Positions 43,707-51,652 of a stretch of 64,000 nt of DNA are shown piece after piece. Within the stretch, counting starts at the first letter, position 1. Each line of letters starts with the position of its first letter. The translations under genes were made by a program, and so were the position numbers. The DNA is from Acidocella sp. (GTDB lineage: Bacteria > Pseudomonadota > Alphaproteobacteria > Acetobacterales > Acetobacteraceae). Below the pieces are notes generated by a model. That model ran no database searches, was not told the DNA's origin, and worked only from the letters and a program-made list of their open reading frames with translations. The DNA lies in assembly GCA_026224875.1 (NCBI GenBank), contig JAMFRU010000058.1, positions 1-64,000 on the forward strand, written 5' to 3'.

Positions 43707-44522
43707 ATGAGCCCATTAGGAATCATCGCCGGTGGTGGCCCATTACCCGGCCAGGTGGCCGCAGCTGCGCAGGCTTCGGGCCGGCCCGTGTTTATTGCTG
43801 GCATTGAGGGCTTTGCCGAACCAACGGTGTTGGCGCCGTTTACGCATAGGCTGTTCCGGCTCGGGGCTGTGGGCGCCATGGTGCGGGCGTTTCGCGAGCA
43901 GGGCTGTGCTGAGCTGGTGATGATCGGGCCTGTGAAGCGGCCTTCGTTTTTTGCGCTGCGGCCGGATGCGGAGGGTGCCAAAATGCTGGCGCGTGTCGGC
44001 AAGGCGGCGTTTTTGGGGGATGACGGGCTGCTGGCGGCGATTGTGCGGGTGTTGTCGGAAGAAGGATTCTCGATGCTGGGGGCGCATGATATTCTGACCG
44101 ATGCGCTGGCGCCCGAGGGGTTGCTGACCAAGGCTGGGCCGGATGCGCAGGCGATGGCGGATATAAAGCGCGGTATGGATGTGCTGAAGATCATCGGCGC
44201 GGCGGATATTGGCCAGGCCTGCGTGGTGCAGCAGGGCATTGTGCTGGCGGTGGAGACGGTGGAGGGCACGGATGCGATGCTGGCCCGGATTGCCGCCGTG
44301 ACCCGTCCGGGGCCGGGTGGTGTGCTGGTGAAACTGGCCAAGCCGGGGCAGGAGCGGCGGGCGGATTTGCCGACTTTGGGGTCGGCCACCATCAGCAATG
44401 CCTGTGCGGCGGGATTGCGGGGGATTGCGTTCGAGGCTGGGGGCAGTTTGCTGACAAATAAAACACTAATGATCGAGGCGGCTGACGCCGGGGGGATTTT
44501 TCTTCTCGGTGTGCATCCCTAA
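43707..44522 (+). CDS. lpxI: UDP-2,3-diacylglucosamine pyrophosphatase LpxI
   Basis: LpxI (271 residues, DUF1009) hydrolyses UDP-2,3-diacyl-GlcN to lipid X. It replaces LpxH in most Alphaproteobacteria. Family segments: LGIIAGGGPLPGQVA (about 4-18), VMIGPVKRPSFF (about 70), GAHDILTDALAPEG and VQQGIVLAVETVEGTDAML (about 170-190) with the conserved Asp. lpxB, which commonly follows, is not next. The next gene is gloA, 28 bp on. Confidence 0.93.
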   Translation: MSPLGIIAGGGPLPGQVAAAAQASGRPVFIAGIEGFAEPTVLAPFTHRLFRLGAVGAMVRAFREQGCAELVMIGPVKRPSFFALRPDAEGAKMLARVGKAAFLGDDGLLAAIVRVLSEEGFSMLGAHDILTDALAPEGLLTKAGPDAQAMADIKRGMDVLKIIGAADIGQACVVQQGIVLAVETVEGTDAMLARIAAVTRPGPGGVLVKLAKPGQERRADLPTLGSATISNACAAGLRGIAFEAGGSLLTNKTLMIEAADAGGIFLLGVHP

Positions 44523-44550
44523 GTAGGGTTAAGGTAATGGGGGCTGACCT

Positions 44551-44949
44551 ATGAGTGAATTTTCCTATCTGCACACCATGCTGCGCGTGGGCGCGTTGGA
44601 GCGGAGCATCGCGTTTTATACCGGGCTGCTTGGCATGAAGGAGCTGCGGCGCACCGAGGTGCCGGCGGGCAAGTATACGCTGGTGTTTCTGGGCTATGGC
44701 GATGAGGCCAGCCATACGGTGCTGGAACTGACCCATAACTGGGGTGTTGAGACATATGATATCGGCACGGCATTTGGGCATTTGGCGCTGGGTGTGCCGG
44801 ATATTTACGGCACCTGTGACAAACTGCGGGCGGCCGGGGTGAAAATTTCCCGCGAGCCTGGGCCGGTGAAGTTTGGCACCACGGTGATTGCGTTCATTGA
44901 AGACCCTGATGGCTACAAGATCGAGCTGATTGAGCGGAAAGGGCACTGA
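44551..44949 (+). CDS. gloA: Lactoylglutathione lyase (glyoxalase I)
   Basis: GloA (132 residues) converts the methylglyoxal-glutathione hemithioacetal to S-lactoylglutathione. Metal ligands fit His8, Glu59 (VLELTHN), His77 (FGHLAL) and Glu125 (KIELIER). Length fits the Ni-dependent bacterial type. The start follows a GGGCTG ribosome region. It precedes the sulfotransferase by 2 bp and is likely co-transcribed. Confidence 0.93.
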   Translation: MSEFSYLHTMLRVGALERSIAFYTGLLGMKELRRTEVPAGKYTLVFLGYGDEASHTVLELTHNWGVETYDIGTAFGHLALGVPDIYGTCDKLRAAGVKISREPGPVKFGTTVIAFIEDPDGYKIELIERKGH

Positions 44950-44951
44950 GC

Positions 44952-46157
44952 GTGGGCTTGATGGATGCCATAGCCGGGGGGTTGCGTGTTGCTGACCCTT
45001 TTGTGCCGAGGTTTCTGCTGCCCGACTCAAAACCTGAGAAACTGATTGCCGCGGCCAAGGCGAACCCGGATGCAGGGGCGCGGGCGGGGTTGGCGCGGTT
45101 GTTGGAATCTATTGAGGCTGAGTCGGACCTCGCTTTGTTTGGCCGGCTGGCGTTGCATTGGGATATGCGGCGGCTGTTGGAGAATGCCCAGCTGGTGGCC
45201 GATGCGCATAGGGATAATCCGGCACTGGGCTTGCGAAACATTGAGGCGCCGATTTTTATTCTGGGGCTGCCGCGTTCGGGGACCAGCTATCTGCATAGCC
45301 TGATGGCGGAGGACCCGGACAATTTGGTGCCGCGCAATTGGCAGACGATGTTTCCCGCGCCACGGCCGAAGGATTTTGACCCGGCGCAGGATAAGAACGC
45401 GCGGATGGTGGACAGGCAGTTTGCATTGTTTGCGGGCCTGGCCCCAGGGTTTGAGGATATGCACCCGACCAGCGCTGATAGCCCGCAGGAATGCAGCGAG
45501 ATTACCGCGCATGTGTTCCAGAGCCTGCGGTTTGATACGACGCATCGGGTGCCTGGGTATTTTGCGTGGCTGGAGGCGCATGGGCATGATGCGGCGCTGG
45601 ATTACCACAAGAAGTTTTTGCAGTTTCTGCAGCAGGGGCTGACAGGGCGCTGGGTGCTGAAATGCCCGGACCACACGTTTACGCTCGATGCGATTTTGCG
45701 GGCTTATCCCGATGCAAGGTTTGTGATTGTGCATCGCGATCCGATTGCCGTGCTTGGCTCGGTGGCGCATCTGACCGCGGTGCTGCGCAAGCCGTTTTTG
45801 AAGAATATCGACCAGGCGGAGATTGGCGCGCAGGTGGCCGAGCGCTGGATGCAGGGAGCTAATTTGCTGCTGGAGTTCGACCGCAGGGAGGATGTGCCGG
45901 CGGAGCGGAAGTATCATTTGCATTATGATGAGCTGACGGCCGGTCCTCTGGCGGCGGTTGCGCGGATTTATGCGCAGTTTGGCCTTAACGCCACGGATGG
46001 CGCGTTTGCGGCGATGTCCCGGGTGATCGAGGCCAAGCCGCAGGGCGGGTACGCGAAGCATGCGCCGTACAGGCTGGATGCGTTTAAATTGAACCTGCCG
46101 GCGTTGACCGCGGCGTTCGCACCTTATGTCACGGAATATTGTCAGGCCGGTGACTGA
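44952..46157 (+). CDS. Sulfotransferase family protein
   Basis: A 401-residue PAPS-dependent sulfotransferase-like protein (GTG start). The 5'-PSB loop LGLPRSGTSYLHSL is near residue 101, and the 3'-PB segment RFVIVHRDPIAVLGS lies near 258. Between them is the acceptor region. The N-terminal 90 residues form a helical domain seen in Sulfotransfer_3-like proteins. The acceptor is unknown. Next to gloA and two glycosyltransferases, it may modify a surface glycan. Confidence 0.82.
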   Translation: MGLMDAIAGGLRVADPFVPRFLLPDSKPEKLIAAAKANPDAGARAGLARLLESIEAESDLALFGRLALHWDMRRLLENAQLVADAHRDNPALGLRNIEAPIFILGLPRSGTSYLHSLMAEDPDNLVPRNWQTMFPAPRPKDFDPAQDKNARMVDRQFALFAGLAPGFEDMHPTSADSPQECSEITAHVFQSLRFDTTHRVPGYFAWLEAHGHDAALDYHKKFLQFLQQGLTGRWVLKCPDHTFTLDAILRAYPDARFVIVHRDPIAVLGSVAHLTAVLRKPFLKNIDQAEIGAQVAERWMQGANLLLEFDRREDVPAERKYHLHYDELTAGPLAAVARIYAQFGLNATDGAFAAMSRVIEAKPQGGYAKHAPYRLDAFKLNLPALTAAFAPYVTEYCQAGD

Positions 46158-46221
46158 CTTACGGGCGCTTGCCCCCGGATTCTCTTGACGCCGGGCCGCC
46201 GCTCTGCCTTACGGATTAGTA

Positions 46222-47433
46222 ATGAATGCTGTGGTTGAGGGTTTAGAGGGGCTGGGCAAGGCGCTGTGGCGCCGTCTGCCGCGCGGGCTGCGCCGGGCCG
46301 GGATGACCCGCGTTTCCGCCGCTTTGGCACCGAAGCCGGACCTTGTGCCGCCCGTGAGCAGCGATGGCGTGGTTGTGGCGGGGGATATGGCCGGTTTCAG
46401 CGGGCTCGCGGAGTCGGCGCGAATTTTACATCAGGTGATTGTGGGGAATGGGCTGGCGCGGGGCGTGTTGCCGCTGGGGCTACCGGGGTTTGTGGATATG
46501 CAGCCCACGCCGCTGCCGCCTGGGGCGGCGTTGCTGGCGGTGGTTAATGCGCCGATTTTGCCGCCGGCGTTGCTGCGGCTGAAGCGCGGGGCACTCAAGG
46601 GGCGGCGGGTGATAGGGTTTTGGGCCTGGGAGTTGCCGGTGGTGCCGCCGGGCTGGGCCGAGGGTGCCAAGTTTGTGCATGAAATATGGGCCTGCTCGCA
46701 CTTTACCGCCGATGCGATGGAGGTTTTGGCCCCAGGGCGGGTGCGGGCTGTGCCATATCCGATTGCCGCCACGGCGCTGCCTGCAGAGGGGAGCAGGGCT
46801 GATTTCGGGCTGGCGGATGATGTTTTTGTGGTGACGACGATTTTCAATCTGGCGTCCTCGCTGGTGCGCAAGAATCCGCTGGGTGCGATTGCGGCTTTTA
46901 AGGCGGCCTTCGGTAACCGGCGCGATTATGTGTTTGTGTTGAAACTCTCGCATGTGGAAGCTTACCCCGAGGATGTGGCGCTGATCCGTGCCGCGATTGG
47001 CGAGGCTGTGAATATTAGGCTGATGACCGAGACCATTCCTGAAGTGCTGCTGCGCGGGCTGATCCGGGCGAGCGACGTGGTGCTGTCGCTGCACCGGGCC
47101 GAGGGGTTTGGGCTGATCCCGTCGACGGCGATGCTGCTGGGGCGGGCGGTGGTGGCGACTGGATGGTCGGGGAATATGGATTTTATGACGCCGGAGACAG
47201 CCGGGCTGGTGCCGTACAGGCTGGTGGCGGCACAGGATCCGCGCGGCACGTACGAGCTGCATGGGGCGCAATGGGCCGAGCCGGATGTGGAGGCGGCGGC
47301 GGCGTTGCTGCGCCGGCTGGCCGATGATGCGGCGGGGCGTGCGGCCATGGCGGCGGCGGGCCAACTGTATGCGCGGGAAAAACTGGGGGCGGCACCTTTG
47401 CTGGCGGCACTGCGGGCGGCGGGGGTGGCATGA
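46222..47433 (+). CDS. Glycosyltransferase, GT4-like
   Basis: A 403-residue GT-B glycosyltransferase. The C-terminal donor-binding half has the GT4 E-x7-E region: SLHRAEGFGLIPSTAMLLGRAVVATGWSG (about 290-320), preceded by VVTTIFNLASSLVRKNP with the conserved nucleotide-site residues. The N-terminal half is less conserved. It starts 64 bp after the sulfotransferase and its stop overlaps the next glycosyltransferase. Confidence 0.85.
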   Translation: MNAVVEGLEGLGKALWRRLPRGLRRAGMTRVSAALAPKPDLVPPVSSDGVVVAGDMAGFSGLAESARILHQVIVGNGLARGVLPLGLPGFVDMQPTPLPPGAALLAVVNAPILPPALLRLKRGALKGRRVIGFWAWELPVVPPGWAEGAKFVHEIWACSHFTADAMEVLAPGRVRAVPYPIAATALPAEGSRADFGLADDVFVVTTIFNLASSLVRKNPLGAIAAFKAAFGNRRDYVFVLKLSHVEAYPEDVALIRAAIGEAVNIRLMTETIPEVLLRGLIRASDVVLSLHRAEGFGLIPSTAMLLGRAVVATGWSGNMDFMTPETAGLVPYRLVAAQDPRGTYELHGAQWAEPDVEAAAALLRRLADDAAGRAAMAAAGQLYAREKLGAAPLLAALRAAGVA

Positions 47434-48515
47434 AATCTCTCATCTGGCACTGGGGGCGGCGCGGCGCGGGGCCGATTTTCGCGGCCAGGCTCTATGAGGC
47501 GATTGCCGCGTTGCCGGGGCAGGAGGCTGCACTCTCGTTGCCGGTGGCGGCCGAGATATTGGAGGGGCCAGGCGCGCCGCCCTGTGTATGGACCGAGCCG
47601 ACCTATGAGAGCCCTCTGGGGTATTTGTGGCAGCGTTTGTTGACCCTGGCGATCGGCGGGCGCACCCGGCGGCGGTTGCGTACTCTGCGCCCGGATATCG
47701 CGATTTGCACCATGCCGGCGCTGCTGGATGCGCGGATGCTGGCGGGGCTGGAGGCGTTGGACATTCCGTATGCCGTGATTGTGCATGATGCGACGGCGCA
47801 TCCCGGTGATGGGTTGAGTTTTCATGCCACGGACCAGCGCCAGGCTTTACGTGGGGCGCGGCATTTATTCTGCCTCAGCTCGCATGTGGAGGCTGGGCTG
47901 CGGCGCAAGGGGTATGGGGCGGGTGGGCAGGGTCTGACCAAGCTCTGGCACCCGCCGATCGGGTTTGCGGCACCGCTGGCGCCGGCACGGGCTTCGGCAC
48001 GGCCGCATGTGCTGCATTTTGGCCGGCTGCTGCCCTATAAAGGGTTGGACCTGCTCGCCGATGCGATGGCGCTGCTGGGGCCGCGGGAGTTCGATCTGCG
48101 GATTTGCGGCGAGGGGCCGAATTCCAGTGCGTTGATGCGGCTGGCGGCCATGCCGGGGGTGAAGGTGGAAAACCGCTGGTTCAGCGATGCCGAGCTGCCG
48201 GGGCTGCTGGACTGGGCCGGAGGGGTGGTGCTGCCGTATCGCGAGGCGAGCCAGTCCGGAGTCGCAGCGCTGGCGATTGCCGCGGGGCGCCAGGTGCTGG
48301 CGACCAATGTGGGCGGGTTGCCGGAGCAGCTGGGGCATTTGCCTGGGGCGCTGCTGTGCGCGCCGGAGGCGGGGGCGATAGCGGAAGGGCTGCAGATGAT
48401 GCTGACCCGGCTGCGCGCCGCGCCGGTGCCCGTTGAGGCGCCGGCATCAAGCCCGGTATCAAGCAGGGGCTGGGAGGATTTTGCCGCCGCTATGCTGGAG
48501 GCTTTACGGGTTTAG
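47430..48515 (+). CDS. Glycosyltransferase, GT4 family
   Basis: A 361-residue GT4 enzyme beginning at an ATGA overlap with the previous gene. The donor domain is clear: VLHFGRLLPYKGLDLLADAM (about 192-211), LRICGEGPNS (about 222), and PYREASQSGVAALAIAAGRQVLATNVGGLPEQ (about 268-300), the E-x7 region. It belongs with the neighbouring glycosyltransferase and sulfotransferase as a small surface-glycan cassette (inference). Sugar and acceptor are unknown. Confidence 0.87.
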   Translation: MKSLIWHWGRRGAGPIFAARLYEAIAALPGQEAALSLPVAAEILEGPGAPPCVWTEPTYESPLGYLWQRLLTLAIGGRTRRRLRTLRPDIAICTMPALLDARMLAGLEALDIPYAVIVHDATAHPGDGLSFHATDQRQALRGARHLFCLSSHVEAGLRRKGYGAGGQGLTKLWHPPIGFAAPLAPARASARPHVLHFGRLLPYKGLDLLADAMALLGPREFDLRICGEGPNSSALMRLAAMPGVKVENRWFSDAELPGLLDWAGGVVLPYREASQSGVAALAIAAGRQVLATNVGGLPEQLGHLPGALLCAPEAGAIAEGLQMMLTRLRAAPVPVEAPASSPVSSRGWEDFAAAMLEALRV

Positions 48516-48667
48516 GGGGCAGTAATTCTTTTTAACGGCCACCGCGCCATTCGGGCCGGCGCAACCGGCACGGTAGACGCCATTCGCACATACGGCGGCT
48601 GTTGCGGTCAGGGGCGCCAGCTCGAACATGCATGCGGAAGTGAGCAGACAGATGGAAAAAACTTCAT
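48504..48667 (-). pseudogene. Small exported Cys peptide, frameshifted in a T run
   Basis: On the minus strand an ATG at 48667, preceded by AGAGG, is followed by a six-T run. After one extra base the frame continues as a signal-like peptide (FSICLLTSACMFELAPLTAT) and then VCANGVYRAGCAGPNGAVAV to a stop at 48504. The segment CANGVYRAGCAGPNGA resembles small secreted alphaproteobacterial proteins I have seen named hypothetical. As written the gene is frame-broken by one base, so it is a pseudogene, phase-variable, or a sequencing error. The end overlaps the glycosyltransferase. Confidence 0.55.
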
Positions 48668-48939
48668 TGGCGCCTCTTTAGATTTATTTGCCGGGCAGTT
48701 TTTCGTGCCGCTTTGTACCAGTGGCCTTTGTACCAGCAACCGTAGCGCTGCTTCCATGCTGGCGCCGCAGCGGTTGCTGAACGCGTATAGGCGGTGCGCG
48801 GTAAAGAATTTGCTTGCATCGGGAAAACTCTCGGCGGAATCGGTGTCCGAGGTTTCGGTCCAGCGAGGCGCTTTGTTGCACCCCTCGCCGCCGCGGCCAG
48901 AGTATGCCAGGGCGGGGTTAGTATAAGCTATTGAAAAAA
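48668..48939. other. Intergenic remnant DNA, no supported gene
   Basis: I find no gene. A minus-strand frame here (about 48917-48669) reads fairly protein-like (CNKAPRWTETSDTDSAESFP) but has no start codon and no recognisable domain, so it may be a remnant. Two other short frames are shadows. It lies between tRNA-Asn and the broken small peptide gene. Confidence 0.4.
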
Positions 48940-49015
48940 TGGCTCCCGAAGTAGGACTCGAACCTACGACAAAGCGATTAACAGTCGCTTGCTCTACCAG
49001 CTGAGCTATTCGGGA
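48940..49015 (-). tRNA. tRNA-Asn (anticodon GTT)
   Basis: Minus strand: acceptor TCCCGAA (from 49015) pairs with TTCGGGA, then G and encoded CCA (48942-48940). The anticodon loop CTGTTAA gives GTT. D-arm AGCTCAGCTGGTAGAG and T-arm GGTTCGAGTCC are intact. Confidence 0.95.
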
Positions 49016-49155
49016 CCGGTCGCGCGGCTATAGCCAAAGCCAAAGAGGGACGCAAGCCGGGTGGAGAAATTTTTCAGCACGATGACAGGTGCGATGACAG
49101 AGAGGCAGGACCGGTTGATTTTCGTGAGGGGCTTCTCTACATAGCGGGGCATGTT

Positions 49156-49242
49156 GCGGGCGTGGTGGAACTGGTAGACGCGCTGGACTCAAAATCCTGT
49201 TCTGGCAACAGAGTGTCGGTTCGATTCCGACCGCCCGCACCA
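49156..49242 (+). tRNA. tRNA-Leu (anticodon CAA)
   Basis: GCGGGCG (49156-49162) pairs with CGCCCGC (49232-49238), then A and encoded CCA. A type II tRNA with a long variable arm. The anticodon loop CTCAAAA gives CAA, reading TTG. T-arm GGTTCGATTCC is intact. Confidence 0.95.
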
Positions 49243-49297
49243 GTTTGGTATTTAAGCACAAATTTTAGAAAAACGCTTTGATGGTGGTGAGTTCACC

Positions 49298-49669
49298 TCA
49301 TGATTGCGGATTGGCGAGAATTGGATAGCGCGGCCGGTAGGATTTGTACCGGGCTGGATCAGCGGGCCCGCTTCCCAAATCTGGCGCGAAGTTGATGGTT
49401 GATTGATAGAGCAGCTCCATCATGGCGAGCGCTGTGGCCTGTTCCGCATCACCAGCATTCATCCCCTGTTGTTGCACATAGATTTTGTCCAGATCGACCG
49501 CGGCAGGCTGGAGCAGCGTGAACAACTGGTTGAACATGGCCTGATTCTGCGCGCTTTTTTGCGACCAGGTGTAGAGAGTGTCGCGCACCTGGTCGTGCCG
49601 ACTGCGCAGCCAGCCGGTCCAGTTGCCGGCCCTGGCCTGCGCCAGCGTGACCAGTGGCATGTTCAGCAT
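49298..49669 (-). CDS. Hypothetical protein, probable 3' fragment of a broken gene
   Basis: A 123-residue frame with a credible composition (DLDKIYVQQQGMNAGDAEQ, ELLYQSTINFAPDLG). In the same frame the sequence stays protein-like upstream (DTSYLATEVRWTMLNMP), reaching to about 49770. A second minus-strand frame at 49663-49911 also looks coding (SMGTFGAQPSLTPFLALIDQ). One frameshift near 49740-49770 would join them, so the gene is probably decayed. I do not recognise the family. Confidence 0.4.
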   Translation of the reverse strand: MLNMPLVTLAQARAGNWTGWLRSRHDQVRDTLYTWSQKSAQNQAMFNQLFTLLQPAAVDLDKIYVQQQGMNAGDAEQATALAMMELLYQSTINFAPDLGSGPADPARYKSYRPRYPILANPQS

Positions 49670-49912
49670 GGTCCAACGTACTTCGGTTGCAAGGTAGGAC
49701 GTGTCTTGCCTGTCGCTGGGCGCCAGATCGCTGGAGGTGTGCCCTGAATCTGGTCGATCAGCGCCAGGAAGGGTGTGAGCGATGGTTGCGCGCCGAACGT
49801 GCCCATCGAGAGTGGCGGCGGCATCAGATAGGTCTCAAACAGGCAGGCGGGCTGGCCCAGGCTAAAACCGCGCTCGCGGACGCAACACCGATTTTTAACC
49901 GGGAGTGCCATC

Positions 49913-50074
49913 GCACCTGGTGCCGTGGTGGAAGCGATGCTGTGCAGGTTCTGGTGACACCGGTACCGTGTTTGTTATCAATGGCGGGCATGTGGCAGCG
50001 CGCCGGGTGAGCGCGTGGCCGCCGGCGATTTGGCAGGGCTGAGCGATGGTACGAAGATAAGGGTGACGAATTAG
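49913..50074 (+). pseudogene. RND efflux periplasmic adaptor, C-terminal remnant
   Basis: Two neighbouring plus-strand frames give GDTGTVFVINGGHVAARRV (about 49951-50006), followed in the next frame by ERVAAGDLAGLSDGTKIRVT up to the TAG at 50072. Both match the end of MexA/MdtA-type membrane-fusion proteins, with a stretch missing between them. The N-terminal part is not visible upstream, so it is a decayed fragment. Confidence 0.55.
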
Positions 50075-50111
50075 GCTAATATGCGCCGTGGTGATTCTGG
50101 CAGTGTCAGGT

Positions 50112-50699
50112 TTACGAAAACGGAATGATCGACAGGCAGATGGATAGAACCGTCGCCTCGCTATCGCCAGTGGAGACGTAGGCATGGCGCATGGTGCTAT
50201 CGAAATAGCAACTATCACCTTTGCTGAGCGTGATCGGCGTGTAATGCTCCGTGTGGAGCGCCACCTCGCCTTCGATCACGTACGCAACCTCCTCGCCGTC
50301 ATGCACGCTCCACTCTTCAAAAGGCGGCACAATGCGTGTTTTAATGTGCATCACCAATGGCACCATGGATTTTTGCGCGAGGTCCGTGGCGTGCGCGGCG
50401 TAAGTATAGTGGCCGCTTTCGTATACCGGTGCGGTGCCGGCACGGGTTACCACACGGCGGGCCAGTTTTTGCGGCGCGGCTTGGGGCGGGTCCAGCATAT
50501 GCACGAAGTTGATGTGCAAAGCGCGTGAGATTTTCAACAGGGTTTCGAAACCCGGTTTCTGCTGCTGATTCTCGATTTTGGAAATAGTGGAGATGGAGAC
50601 GCCGCTGGTTTGCGAGAGTTCGTCCAGCGTCAGCCCCTTCGCCTGGCGCAGTGATTTTAGTTTCTTGCAGAAAGCGGTGATGAGTGCGGCTTCATCCAT
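50112..50699 (-). CDS. XRE-type HTH plus cupin regulator (PuuR-like)
   Basis: A 195-residue regulator: helix-turn-helix (about 8-62: LRQAKGLTLDELSQTSGVSISTISKIENQQ) and a C-terminal cupin (about 105-190, with HDGEEVAYVIEGEVALH and LSKGDSCYFDSTMRHAY). PuuR-like members repress polyamine or amine catabolism and sense a small metabolite in the cupin pocket. The longer frame reaching to 51035 is rejected. The start overlaps the nitrilase end by 8 bp. As the last gene of the run it may regulate the genes before it (inference). Confidence 0.87.
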   Translation of the reverse strand: MDEAALITAFCKKLKSLRQAKGLTLDELSQTSGVSISTISKIENQQQKPGFETLLKISRALHINFVHMLDPPQAAPQKLARRVVTRAGTAPVYESGHYTYAAHATDLAQKSMVPLVMHIKTRIVPPFEEWSVHDGEEVAYVIEGEVALHTEHYTPITLSKGDSCYFDSTMRHAYVSTGDSEATVLSICLSIIPFS

Positions 50700-51651
50700 G
50701 AGGGTTAGGCCATGTGTTGGATTGCCCGGCGCGGGCGCGGTTGACGGCAAGGGCAAAAATATCGGGCCGTGCGTAATGCCCGGCGGGGTCGAAGCTTTGC
50801 CGGGCCCGATGCAGCGTGGCGCGGTCCAACTGGTGTGAGACAATGCCGGAAATGCCCGGCACCAGCTGCGCAACGATCTCCTGTGTCGGGCTATAGATGG
50901 TGGAGCCGCCGGTAAAAATGGTATCGACACCTTCCGCTGCAAAATCCTTGTAGAATTCAAAATCCGTGGGTACATCGCTAAGCGAAAGCAAGCCGCAGAC
51001 GCTGGCGCACCACACGCGGCCTTCCTGTGCCGCAAACAAAGGCAATCCCTTGGTCACGCCCTCATTGCCTGGCCAGACACAAACATGCACATCCTCGCCA
51101 TCCTCATATAGTGTGGCGCGGGCATGGCTCATCCAATTTTCCCAGCAGCTCAACCCGCCCAGGCGCAGGCCGTTGAATTCATGGCAGCGCAAATCCCGTG
51201 CATCGCCGGCCGCCCAGCACAGCCGCTCATCATAGGTGGGCATTAATTTGCGGTGCGCGCCCACGATGCCGCGCTGGGCATCGATGGTGACAAGCGTACA
51301 CCACACGCTGCCGCGCCCGGCCCGGCTGCCGCGCTCATTCACGCCGAGATAAAGCGAGACTTTGTGGTCCCGCGCCGCCTCGGAAATCTGCCGCAATTCC
51401 GGCCCGCCAATTTCAGCCGCGGCTTCGACAAATTGCGCATAGGCATGCTGCTGCCTGGCATCTTCGAAAGCAGCGCCGTTGGTGCGGCAGACCCAGAATG
51501 GATAGCCGGATAAAAATGTTTCGGAAAACACGAGCAGCTCGATGCCGCGTTGTGCTGCCTCGGCAATGGCGCTGGTGATAATCTCCACGGTGGCCGTTTT
51601 ATTGCCCCAGGCAGGGCGGAGCTGGGCGATGCCCAGATGCAGGTTGCTCAT
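50692..51651 (-). CDS. Nitrilase-superfamily hydrolase
   Basis: A 319-residue C-N hydrolase with the Glu-Lys-Cys triad: SETFLSGYPFWVC (Glu about 45), HRKLMPTYDERLCW (Lys about 134) and LGGLSCWENWMSHARA (Cys about 170). The length and the Cys-Trp-Glu-Asn-Trp motif fit true nitrilases/cyanide-hydratase type more than amidases. The likely reaction is nitrile to carboxylate plus ammonia, substrate unknown. It follows the glutamine-synthetase-like gene with a 1-base gap and overlaps the regulator. Confidence 0.9.
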   Translation of the reverse strand: MSNLHLGIAQLRPAWGNKTATVEIITSAIAEAAQRGIELLVFSETFLSGYPFWVCRTNGAAFEDARQQHAYAQFVEAAAEIGGPELRQISEAARDHKVSLYLGVNERGSRAGRGSVWCTLVTIDAQRGIVGAHRKLMPTYDERLCWAAGDARDLRCHEFNGLRLGGLSCWENWMSHARATLYEDGEDVHVCVWPGNEGVTKGLPLFAAQEGRVWCASVCGLLSLSDVPTDFEFYKDFAAEGVDTIFTGGSTIYSPTQEIVAQLVPGISGIVSHQLDRATLHRARQSFDPAGHYARPDIFALAVNRARAGQSNTWPNPHG

Positions 51652-51652
51652 A

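Noticed and set aside
48668..48939. Protein-like minus-strand frame before tRNA-Asn
   Set aside because: No start codon between the tRNA and the frame, and no family resemblance.
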